DNA of 64,000 nucleotides from Struthio camelus (Eukaryota; Chordata; Aves; Struthioniformes; Struthionidae): positions 3,426,001 to 3,490,000 of the forward strand of contig NC_090952.1 of NCBI RefSeq assembly GCF_040807025.1. The letters run 5' to 3'. The notes under the pieces are model-generated. The model was not told the origin of the DNA. It saw only the letters and a program-made list of their open reading frames with translations, and ran no database searches. The position numbers and the translations under genes were made by a program. Position 1 is the stretch's first letter; each line of letters begins with the position of its first letter. Of the stretch, positions 40,091 through 50,626 are shown piece after piece.

Positions 40091-43011
40091 TCACAGGGTG
40101 GAGGCCAGCTGGGAACTATCTGACAGATTCTCCAGGTTGTCCACTGTAGTGATGATGGCTTCTATTTTTCCTTCTGGAAGCACATGAGAGGCATTGGATC
40201 GAAATTTCTTCAGGAGCGATTCTCTGCTCAGAGGCTTCCTCCAGTGCCCATAGAAAGTGTCACATTTGCCCGTCAGGACATCCCCACTGTGGAGGAGCAG
40301 TGCTACCTCTCCATACATTTTGTCAAAGTTGGCTACGTTATCTTCAGGGTGCTCTACCACCACTTTGTCCAACAGCTCCCTCAGTTCCTGCCGGTGGATG
40401 CTGTTTTCCGTGAAGGAGCTAAGGCCCACTTCACCATCCAGCAAAGCAGTACAAGCATTGAACTGGAAGGAGTGTCTGGCCTGGTGTTCAGAGCTTGGGA
40501 AAGGCCTATTAATGTACTTTGATACTGGGATCTTCAGCACAATGGTGCGGATCAAAGAAGGAGAGAAGGACCCTGCATAGTTGATGAACAGGTTCCGGAC
40601 AGACAAGGCAGCGTCAACCACCCAGTGCATCCCCAAGTGGGCTGGGAATCGCTTGAAAGCAATATCCTGCTTCTCCAAGAGGAATTCATGATGGTCACTT
40701 GGTACAGAAAGTGGTTTGGGTTGATAGACACTGTAGAAAGCACCAAATCCAGAGCAACCAGGGATATCATCCAGAATGAAAGGGTTAGCCTCCATCCCTC
40801 GGGCAGCCAGCAGTGCTGCTTCAAAGCCCAGGCGAGCAGCATTTCCCATATGCAGTGGCTTGGCTTGCGTGGCAGCATTTGCCATAGGTGCCCCTGCAAG
40901 CGAAGCAGCGATGCCCAAGGCGTGTGTGCACTGGGCTATATTCAGAGACAGCAGTTTTGCTGTGGCAGCTGCACTGCCCATGGTACCAACCACAGAAGGA
41001 GGATGGAACCTAAAGGGGAAATTGTAGGTATGAGCACCCCTACCTGCTTGGCAGAACATAGCACAGGGAGTACCAAAGCACCTCACCTAACACACCTTCC
41101 CATTGGACTGGAAATGAACTGCCAAGCCAGCTAGTGAAAAATCCACCATGGGTCCATTGCAGATAGGATTCATCCGACTCAAAATTTAGCCACCTAAAAA
41201 CTAAGCATCTGCTTAAAACCTCTGAGTCAACAGGGTGAAATCAGATCTCCAGAAAGAAATTTTTAATTTTTCCTGAGAGCAGGTGGCATGGCACAGCTTG
41301 TGTCCATATAGCTAACCTTTCCCCCTCCCAGACAAAAAAGGTGGACTCATCCTGCCTGTATAATGGTCATAGTCCATGCTACGGACCATGCTATGGTCCA
41401 TGCTATCCCTTAGACCATGCCAGAGCACTGCCTGGTGAGTAGTAGTTGGTGCAGGCAGAAATTGTGCCAACAATTAGAAGTGCCTACAATTAAACTGTCT
41501 GCGTGGTTGTGGTCACTGTCTGATCTGTGCCTTTGCTCAGGTTAGTTTAGATGAATACACTGCAGTCTCCAGTGTTAGTCCTCCTGATGCTTATTTTTGA
41601 AGCAAGAGGAGGATGTCTTCAAGATGAAAATGAGATAAGTGGTGCCTCATCAGCTGACGGCAGAACTGGCCTTTGGCTCTCAGCAGGGCTTTCCCCTGAT
41701 TCTGAGTTCAGCTGGGCTTAGGCTGTCATTTTAAAATCCTGAGGAGGCCTGTTAACAGACTTACCAACCCTCTCCCATTCTTGCTCTTTTTAGACATGAT
41801 GAACCTTCAGTAAAATATGATTGGCTTCTAATTTTGTGTAATCTGAGACCTGCACAGTTGCCTAAAGGGCTTGGTTCAGTGGCCATGAGCCTGCAGAGCT
41901 ATGTGAGTTACCAACAGGGGATATATTGCATTCTTATGCTTGTTTTTCTTATGAAAATTGCTGCATCATGCTCTAGCCCTGCTTACTCAGGCCCACTTGG
42001 TGAAGAAAAGGGGATTTACCTTTTGGGAATGTCGTGAGCCTCACTGGAGAAATGCATGAGCCGTCCTTGCACTTCTAGACCCACATTAAAGGCCAGCAGG
42101 AAATCCAGGCCATTGGGTTTGGTGCTTGGAGGTAGCATCTGGGAAGCTGCCAGAAGAGCTGGCAGAACAGCTCCTGAGGGGTGAGTAGCAGGATGCCAGG
42201 TATCATCAAAGTCCATGGAGTGAGTCTGCCAGGGAAATGGAGATAAGGACATGCTAGTGCAAGGTCAGTAACAACATCCACCCACCCATCCGGTGGCACT
42301 CATGTTACTGCTCTAAAAGGACTATGTGCAACATTGCACAGCAGCCCATGGCTTTTGGTCACCATTACCCTCCCAGGCCCCTGACTGCTTCCTGTAACAT
42401 TAACCTTTGTCTTGAAAGGACCACAGAGCTCCTTCTGGAAGAGCCTGCCTTACCGCAACTCCATTGGTGAATGCAGCCAGCGTTGGGGAGAGCTTTATGC
42501 CTGGCTTCCCATAGACAGAGCTCACGGCAGCTGAAGAATACAGTTCCTGCCAAAGAGAGGGAAATCCAAGTGAGGACCTTCAGGGAAGTAGCAATTGTGT
42601 GAAGCCAGAAAGCCCCCTCGTGCAAGGCAAAAGTCCTACTTCAGCCACAAAATAAGGCTTTGTTTGTGGTGATGGTGTCAGAAAGGGGACCACATAAATG
42701 CACGCTATTATGAGGGTTGTACCTACCCGGCAGTACTGCAGAGCAATACTGAACACGTGCGTCGTGCTGCCTACAAGGCCAACCCCAATGCTGTCGAGGA
42801 TCATCCTCTTGCTTCTGTGACAGACTGTCTCGGACAAATGCTCAGGTCGAACTGCCTGAATGAAGGAGGCAAAGCTGCTGGTCACGGTCTCTTCCGGAGC
42901 TCTCCTGGCCACCACTGCAGCACCAAGGGAGAGGGGAGGGGTGAGACTTGTGTGGGCCATGTGCACATTCCTGGAGAGGGAGATTGCCATCTTGTCTGAC
43001 TGAGGTGCCAT
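40091..43011 (-). CDS. ACOD1: ACOD1/IRG1-type cis-aconitate decarboxylase
   Basis: The enzyme decarboxylates cis-aconitate to itaconate and CO2. In mammals it is mitochondrial and induced in activated macrophages. Coding exons in transcript order are 43011-42727, 42546-42454, 42225-42020 and 41009-40091. All have GT/AG junctions and phases that fit, giving about 500 residues (human 481). It belongs to the MmgE/PrpD fold. The blocks HSMDFDDTWHPATHPSG, HPPSVVGT, AGAPMANAATQAKPLH, KRFPAHL, INRPFPSSEH and DTFYGHWRKPLS are seen. Equivalents of the human active-site residues D93, T97, H103, H159, K207 and Y318 are D131, T135, H141, H197, K245 and Y360, all present. The N terminus is uncertain: the ATG at 43011 gives about 38 residues more than the human start, and an upstream first exon is possible. 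The C terminus is shorter than in human. The neighbours differ from those of human ACOD1, so it may be a paralog. Confidence 0.93.
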
Positions 43012-44095
43012 TTCTCCCTCTACGCCAGCAGAGGAAGCCCCAAGATGAGCAGGCTGGTGTGACTCCTGCCCCTCTCCACAAGCTTCTCAGAGCCACAGGG
43101 GTAACAGCACGCCTTCACTCTTTATGTCCTGTAAGGACTGTGCTGTGCTATGGTCTTCTGCTAAGAACAATCACAGAAAGACCTTGAAAAACTGTAGTGG
43201 GGAAGGACCAAGGGAACATGAAACAAATCAAACAGTACCCCAAATTTACCTCCTCAGAAGGTTTCACCAGGTCTTAAGTGAAGCAGTTTCAGGGCTCAGC
43301 CACATACCCCCACCTTGGGTTTCAAGCAACCACATTTTGGGGAGGTCAATACAAACTCTGTTCCTGTATCTGGAGAAAAGTCAGAGCAAGTGTCCTGCTA
43401 CATTGCCTGTGATGCCTGTGGGGAGTGAATTATACAAAAACAAAACTAGACTTAATCCCAGTTAGGTCAGGTGAAACTTCCATTATTTTAGGCAAGCTGG
43501 ACTAAACCCAACACCTGGATTTATCTATAAGTTTGGTCGTACAACCTGCCAAAGTGTCTAGACTCAGCTGGCAAAACTCTAAGCCCTATACACTCAAAAG
43601 TATGTTAGCGCTAAAAAAAAAGACCTTTCTGGGTTCTTTCATAGTTTAGCTTGGCATATCAGAGGATCTAGCCTGTGCTTCAGAAACAGATAAAACTAGA
43701 TCTGCTGTGCTCAGTGTTTGAAGGAAGGTGGTTTCCTGTTGGAAACAGGAGGAAGGAAGGTGCTTCACCTTTGCTGTTAGACAAGAAGCAACATATCCAC
43801 CTTCCCAAGGCAAAGTCAGTGTCTGTATTCATGTCATGTCAGGTAGAGCTGGACAGATAGCAGAAAATACTAGCATTTTTGTGTCTGGGAGTCACTGCTT
43901 CCAAATTTTTGGAGATGTTAGAATTCTGTGGAAAATATATAATTTGGGACGGCTGAACTGTTTTAATTCAATAACAGATTACTTTGATGAATTACAAACA
44001 TGGCATTTTGAGAAGGCACATAGTAAAACTAGGGAAACTGTAAAATTCAATATAGTTAATATGTACATGACTGCAAATCTTTCTCCTCATGGATA

Positions 44096-44138
44096 CTCAC
44101 ACGCACATACTCACACATGCACACACACACACACACAA
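44096..44138. repeat. (CA)n microsatellite, imperfect
   Basis: CACA-type dinucleotides begin with interrupted CACGCACATACTCACACATG and become a pure (AC) run at about 44120-44137. Confidence 0.9.
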
Positions 44139-46318
44139 ATAAGAGCCAGCATTTGTGCCCACATAAAACTAATCCCATGAAAAAGATAAGATGAATCAAG
44201 TAAGCAAGTAAAAATATTTTGTTTCCACATCTTACAGGAAACCTCATCAACATCAGCAGGTACGCATGAGGCTATTTTTTATATTAGAAAATGTTCCAAC
44301 TAAAAAATGACCATCCCTAATTTCACTAGGAAGTATTCATTTTCAAATGTCATGGCTACTGACTCACAGTTTGCTTGAAACTGTATTTGGACTCACCTAA
44401 AGTCTAGGAGTCTGAAAACCACTTGTAAACACAGCTGAGAATCTCATCATTGCTGTGACTCACTGAAGTGAAATTCACAGCTTGCAGCAGCACTATGAAA
44501 TGTATTGCTATAGGAATCTGTAACACTCAGCATTTTGGAAACCTTCTGCCGACAAAATCTGTGTCCTCTCTGTGTACTCTGAGAATATCTTCTGTATACC
44601 AGAAAGGAAAGCACCAACGCCCTCAACAAGAGGGAAACAGTGAAGTCAAACTAGATTGGAGGGATGGAAAGAAAATCAGTCTGAATCACACTGCACCCAT
44701 AAGATTCTGACTGCTTCCTTCCCAACATAAATTGCCCGGTGTCACTTCAGTGGACATAGCTATTTTTAACCCTTCTGTTAAAGGGTTCATCCTGGTACGA
44801 CAGCTGTGCAATAGGACTAACTAAATTAATAAAAATGACCTGGTATAATACGCTTGTCCAAGAGCTAATAGACTTGCATGGATTATTATTATTTCTGTTG
44901 TTCTCTGTTGTTCATTAGGTTCTCTGAATTGCATTAGTTTTATTAAGAACACACATAAAATAAGTTAATTTACAAATTTATAAAAGATCAAGTGGCTACA
45001 CAGCAAAATTCTACTTAGTTTGATTGAAGAAGAGAAACTTCACATGCAATATTGCAGAATACAGTACACTGGCTGTGAGATATTACAAGAAGAATCATTA
45101 ATGAATTACTCTAAGAAACAGTCATAACAATACTAAATGTAATAAAGAAGCAAAGACAAATAGAGGAGTTAAGAATTGTGTTTGAGCAATCCAGTAACAG
45201 CTACAATTGAAATATTTTAAGGTTGTGGTCAAAATGTAAGAGTTTGGAAAATCTGGTTCTAAATCAGGTAAATATCCTATTTTGGCACAGGAGTAGTAAT
45301 CAATGTTTTTACCCCATGTTACTTTTTCCCTTGTTCTTTGGCAACCAAGGACAATAATTAACATAAGAAGACCCTCAGGTATGCTTTCTCTTCCAAGAAT
45401 TTGAGAAGTTTTTCTCAGTATGCTTAGCCCAGCTCCTGATTTTTATAAGAAATGACACAATTATTTTGAGATGTTCTTTAAAAAAAGGAGAGAGAATGCT
45501 TTTCTGCCGAGAGATACAAACCATGAGCAGCAGTTTTATGTAGCTGTTGGGAGCTTGCCAAGATCTTCTGGGATTTCTAGAGTAAAGACAGAGAAAGATC
45601 ATTTGTCATCTAAGCTGCCTGAGCTTTCTCAGAGCTGTTTTACCATTTGTGCCTCTAACGTGGCATAGTAAGATACTCACGGACCAAATGGATAAATGGA
45701 TAAAACTAAATTTCAGAGCCTACATGCTTAAGGAGGAAAAATGTTTTCCAAATCCCAGTCCAGCAGGGGTGCCAAGAATAGCCGGAAGAGAAAGCAATAC
45801 AGTAGAAGGGGCAGCACAGTCTTTTAAGATCTACCAGGTAGTCCTCTTACAGCTGTGAGGAGGAAGCAGCTCAGAGTGGACACGAGGAGTAAGAAACATG
45901 CAATATTTCCCAGCAACAACAAAACCCCCATATGGCATTGTAGAAAACACATTTGGGGATGCATAAAAGGGGTAGGCATGGAAGGAATAGGTTAGTAATC
46001 AGGAAAAGTGTCTGTGAAAAACCATCTGATTTTGCTAGTATTGGGGCAGTTTCCCATTTAATGTCATGACAATTTTGACTACTTGAGGAACTGCTGCAAC
46101 AGTGAAGCTATCTCCTTAAAGCAAAAAGGAAAAGATCAGATATGGACAGATTTTGTACATGAAGTAGTATTTACCTGCAAAGTTAAGTAGACCATTCTGA
46201 TGGCTGTTAACACTGCTTAATCTCCAGCTCTGAACTGCTCTATTTGAGTGATGGGAGAGGTGTCTGTCTGAAAGGTGCTTTGGTGTCAGGGTTTATATAT
46301 GCTTCTGAAAGGCAATTT

Positions 46319-46351
46319 GCTTTTTGTTTTTTTTTTGTTTTTTTTTTTTTG
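46319..46351. repeat. Poly-T tract with single G interruptions
   Basis: Three runs of T are separated by single G bases. There is no evidence that this is the tail of a minus-strand retrogene. Confidence 0.85.
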
Positions 46352-46445
46352 CAACTGAATTTCAAGTGTGATGTCATCAGCCTCTGGGGACTGAGAGGGT
46401 GGGGGGAATAGATGAGAGGGGTTGGTTTTTCTGTGCTGAACAGAA

Positions 46446-46455
46446 GGGAAACCCC
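46446..46455. promoter_or_regulatory. NF-kappaB-like site
   Basis: GGGAAACCCC fits the GGGRNWYYCC consensus exactly. It lies about 150 bases inside the proposed first intron of the ACOD1-like gene. Mammalian ACOD1 is induced by NF-kappaB and interferon signalling, which makes the site plausible, but a ten-base match is expected by chance at this scale. Confidence 0.2.
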
Positions 46456-46602
46456 TTTGGTTTCAGGAAATAAAAAAGATTTAGGACAATAACTGACAAA
46501 GTTCAAGGAACTTCTTGTTTCCAAAATGCCACAGGTGCCAATGTGTGAAGCAACTGACCGTAGGCTCCTCCTACAGAGGAGGACTATAAAAATGGTACTT
46601 AC

Positions 46603-46635
46603 CAGGAAATGAGAGGGACAAGACCATCCTCCCAT
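46603..46635 (-). other. Possible first exon of the ACOD1-like gene
   Basis: On the minus strand an ATG opens 11 codons (starting MGGWSCPSHF) that end exactly at a perfect CTG|GTAAGT donor. The exon would lie about 3.6 kb upstream of the first certain ACOD1-like exon. Joining in frame would need an acceptor a few bases before the ATG at 43011, for which a GCGTAGAG sequence is a candidate. It may equally be a non-coding leader exon or chance. Confidence 0.25.
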
Positions 46636-46731
46636 TGAGCTGAAGTGTCACCAAAACAGGTAATCTGAGCTGCAGGGATAGGAATGTGGCAATGGTGTTT
46701 TTTCTTTGATGCTTATTTAAAATACATCCAG

Positions 46732-46739
46732 CCTTTTAT
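46732..46739 (-). promoter_or_regulatory. TATA-like element upstream of the candidate ACOD1-like first exon
   Basis: The minus strand reads GATAAAAGG here, about 100 bases upstream of the ATG of the candidate first exon. This fits a TATA box placed about 30 bases before a start site near 46705. It is supported by position and word only. Confidence 0.2.
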
Positions 46740-49700
46740 CATTTGGTTGAATCTTTTCATAACTCTCCTTCTTCTAAGCAGTCAGTTCTGCAATGTTGCC
46801 TTCCATGTGCTGCAGGTTCATTGAAATGTTAATACAGAAGTGAAATCTGTGGTGTAGGGTCCAGGAGACACTGGGACCCTTCCTTCACCCCTAGGTGAAT
46901 GCCTGGACTTTGGGGAAATGCTTGGGGTCATTTAATACTATGTTTATTGTGTACAAAATATCCATTTAAAGTGATATATTTTGCAGCCAGCCATATAAAA
47001 ATAGCTTGAATTTTCTACTAAATATTAGCCAGACCCTTGATCACTGTGAATGCAGCAATGCATCTGAGGCAGCTTTGTGTGGGTTTTCACAAGATGAGAT
47101 TCAGGGTTGTGTTCCAGCTGCATAAAGTTGTTGTGTACTGTTAATCCTGCAGTGTGCTTATCCCAAAGGGATTACATTTCATTCTTCTACATGTTTATCT
47201 TGTGAGACACATTATTTTCTGAGAGCTGTGTAAACATTTGTTATCATGAAGATGGGGTGGAAAACTATTAGTAAAATGGCACTGGGGAATAAATGTCTGA
47301 AAACTTAGATTTTCTGGTATTTATATATATATGTTCAATGGCATTCTAAGCCTTGCTCCAGCCTCCGGTGGAGACAATGCCCGTACACCAGCATATTCCC
47401 ATTTTCTTCATTGATGCTAGTGAACAAGGTAAAGAAACACAGGCAGCAGATGCTCGTGCTGAGTAGTTGCACATGGTGATGTCTGCAATGTTGTGTCATA
47501 GTTTTCATTGAGTCCACTGGAGCTGCCAAGATATAACAGTGAGATGTATGTGGGAAGGGGACTTCCCTGGAAAGGGTGAAGGGAAGTTATTGTGAGCAGG
47601 GTGGCACGTAAAGTATAAGGGGCTTAGGCACTCCAGCCGGGCTGCCATGATGACCATGTGGGTCTTGCGCAAAGGCCACGCTATGCGGAGAAGAGCCAGA
47701 ACAGAGGGAGGATCAGTGTGCTCTGAAGCTATTTCTGCAAACCTCAAGCTGTCAGAGGCAAGTGGGAAAGGGAAAGAAGACAGAGGAGGCTACCTATGCA
47801 AGGGAATGGCTTTTGTTCTGTCCTCACTGTCTGAGTGGTTCACATGTGGGAAGGATCACCCTGGGCTGCCCCATCTCTTTTGTAGAACCAGCTCTCTCTT
47901 GTGGCTGTAAGGCCTGGCAGTGCCCCAGGGCACCGGGTGCCTCTCCACCTTGGGAAGGCCTCCTTCCTTGCGGTTTCCTGGACAGTGCCTGTGCTAGCTG
48001 GTCACCTGGGTGTATAGAGAGCTGTTAGCCCCCACACAGTGGAAAGGAAGTCCTCGTTTGCTCCTCTGCCTCTGTGCCATTCGGCGTTGCCTGCAGAATC
48101 TCCACCTAAAAACCTACTTTGCATCGGTCCCAGCTGAGAACACATAGCATGCAGACTTCAGTGCAAAGGAAAGACTTGGTGGGAGCTCCTTCTTTGCTGT
48201 TTTGCATTGAATAGGGAGCAGAGGTGTTGTGAGTCTTCTACAGTGCATGCAGAGAAACAGGTCCTTACAAAGTGCCAGAGGCAGCAGCTGTCCTAAATGG
48301 ATAGTGACAGCAGTGATGAGTGATTTTATCCTAGGGACAAACAAGACCTAGGCATACTTTGAACAGAAAATGTCTCTAAATGCTTCCATGCAGACCCTTG
48401 TTTCACTGTCTCCTGGAACAACCCAGGGCATCCCTGGTGCTGTTTTCCCCGAGGGAACAACAGGTGGGAAATAATTATCTGAAGTGTCCTTATGTTGCAT
48501 GAAATAGAGTGGGGAGGCAATGGACTCCACCTCTCAAATGCTGAAATGGCCTTAGGAGAGTGAGCATGACTCTCTGATCACAATATGAGAGGTGGATGCT
48601 GCAAGTATGTGTGCAGCAGAGAACAGTTTGCAGCTGTGCAGAAACTATTCCATTTTGTGCGGCCCAAAACCCTCTTCCTCGCAAGGGAAGCTCCTTCCTC
48701 TTCCTCCTTTCACATATCTTAGCCTAAATCCTCTCACTTCCTTTCCCTTTACACATGTATAGTCTGATACGGTACCTTCTGGTGCTTTTTCCCCTCCTTC
48801 TCAGATGGCCCTACAAAAGAGTCTCCAAGCCTGCACTGCAAGCAGAGGGAAACGGTCCTGTTAATTATGTCGTTAAATCCTTTACAAAACTAAGCTGGCT
48901 ATTGCAGGATCTGAAACAGTTAGCATGGCTAATTATGCAGGAACTGCAAACAAAGTATGTCTTGGCAAATATAAAGCACTTCTGCAAGCACTCCCTTGGC
49001 CAGCCTATCTTCCACCAGAAAACCCATCTCATCCTTCTCCAGAGAAAGACTCAAAACAGGTGCTTGCTGCAGCATGCCTAGAAAGTCACTGTCGGAGCAT
49101 TTCAGAGCAAAACATCTGGAGGAACTTAATGTTGTGGCCCTACTCCAAGTACAACCATTTTAAATAAGCTGCTTATTTATATCTGGATGTCATAAAAAAT
49201 GCCAACATCATAGACTCCACAGGTGGCTGTTCAGCTATTTCTAAGGATGCAATGCATCATTTCTTAGGGCCTAATCCAGCTCAGTACTTCATATACATTA
49301 GAAAGAGTGTTCTTCCTGCGCAACGGCAATTTGGTGAATCTCTTTCTAAACAGAAAAATCTAAACTTTAGTACAATTAAATGAATGAATTAACTGATCCC
49401 CATATGAAGGACAGGTTCTGTTTAAAACTGTTACTTGTTCCAAATGTCATGGAATTTTAAGTTGTTGCATCAGTTCAGAGCTATTAGGAGTCAATATTGA
49501 CCATTTATCCCTCATTCTTGATTTCTGTGAAAATTTTGTCCTTTAGAATAAACAAGTATGAGAGAAAGTAGGTATGAGAAAACAGTGAAATAGAAGAATC
49601 CAGAGGCCATCAGTGCTTGCAAAACAAGTATATGTCTGCCCAAGAATACTGTGTGTTTGAAAGTAGGCTCTCGGGCTTAAGTTGGATCTCAGCTAATCAA

Positions 49701-50626
49701 CACTAATAAAACTTTCTTGCCTGGTAGAAGCAGACGCTTTCTTCACTCTCCTTCACTTCCCATATCAGTAGTAGCTCTGCATTCTTTTCTTTCTTTCTGA
49801 GAGCCTTTTTGGAATGGCTAAGAACAGAATACATCACTTTCTCCTTTTCCAGCTCCTTTAGGTCATAAAATATTCTAAAAATAACAAAATAACAAGAATA
49901 TTGCCATTTTATTTTTGTCTTTGTTTCCTCACAAAAACCTCCAGAGAGCAAACTCCAGCTCATGGTACCCAGGAGTGCAGGGGAATGGAAATGTGGGGGC
50001 TGCTTGCAAATAGACTAGTTAATGGTAGAAATATGAAGGGTTTGAAAATAAACTATTAAGTCACTAGGATTTCAAGAAAGGGATGGAGCTGGAAAATTCC
50101 ATCTGGAAGGGAGACTGTGTATGTGAGTGCAATGCCTGCCTGTTTGTCTGTAATAGTGGATAAGAAATGTCCTGGAATGGCTCAAAATACCTTGTGGGTT
50201 TCATCTGAATGTTTGCTCATTTGTGTTAGACTATTCATTCCTCTCCATCTACAGCAGCCTGGAGAAGAGGAGGCAGGAACCATCACCACCACCTGCAGCG
50301 CTTTGGGGCACCTAAACGTGTTTTTGCCAGAAATTCATGTAGCCTAAATAGGTTGTGTGTGTTTTTTCTGGATAAGCCTCTGGAAAGTAGGCACCTAAAG
50401 TCCTGCTTTGAATTGGGCCTTTGTTTAGAGCTAAGAGCAGGGAGGCACTATGGAAATACCTGAGTCTGTCACCAATTTCTCCCCCTTGGAGCAGGGGCAA
50501 GGCTTTGAGCGCTGGCTAAGTGCCTAAGCCAAAGCAGCACCGGTCTAGACACAGACACAAGGGGAGAGACTGAGGTTGTGGGGGGTGACCACTGACGCTG
50601 TTGTTTTGTCTGGAAGGGAGAGGGCC

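Larger units (their letters stand above)
43012..50626. other. Head-to-head intergenic region between the ACOD1-like and AceTr-YrdC genes
   Basis: The ACOD1-like gene is read leftward and the transporter fusion rightward from this 7.6-kb region, so it should contain both promoters. No protein-coding gene is recognisable in it. The plus-strand frame at 48755-49081 shows no known family. It carries a CA microsatellite and a T-rich run. Confidence 0.55.

Noticed and set aside
40184-41134. Long plus-strand frames over the last ACOD1-like exon
   Set aside because: They are antisense shadows of the conserved minus-strand coding exon.
41371-41420. Repeated CCATGCTA/GGTCCATGC words in ACOD1-like intron
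   Set aside because: This is a short imperfect repeat without further structure. It is noted only as local slippage.
42842-43096. Alternative ACOD1-like N terminus beginning ALRSLWRGAG, resembling a mitochondrial leader
   Set aside because: That frame starts with GTG, not ATG, and is out of frame with the certain ACOD1 sequence in the same exon.
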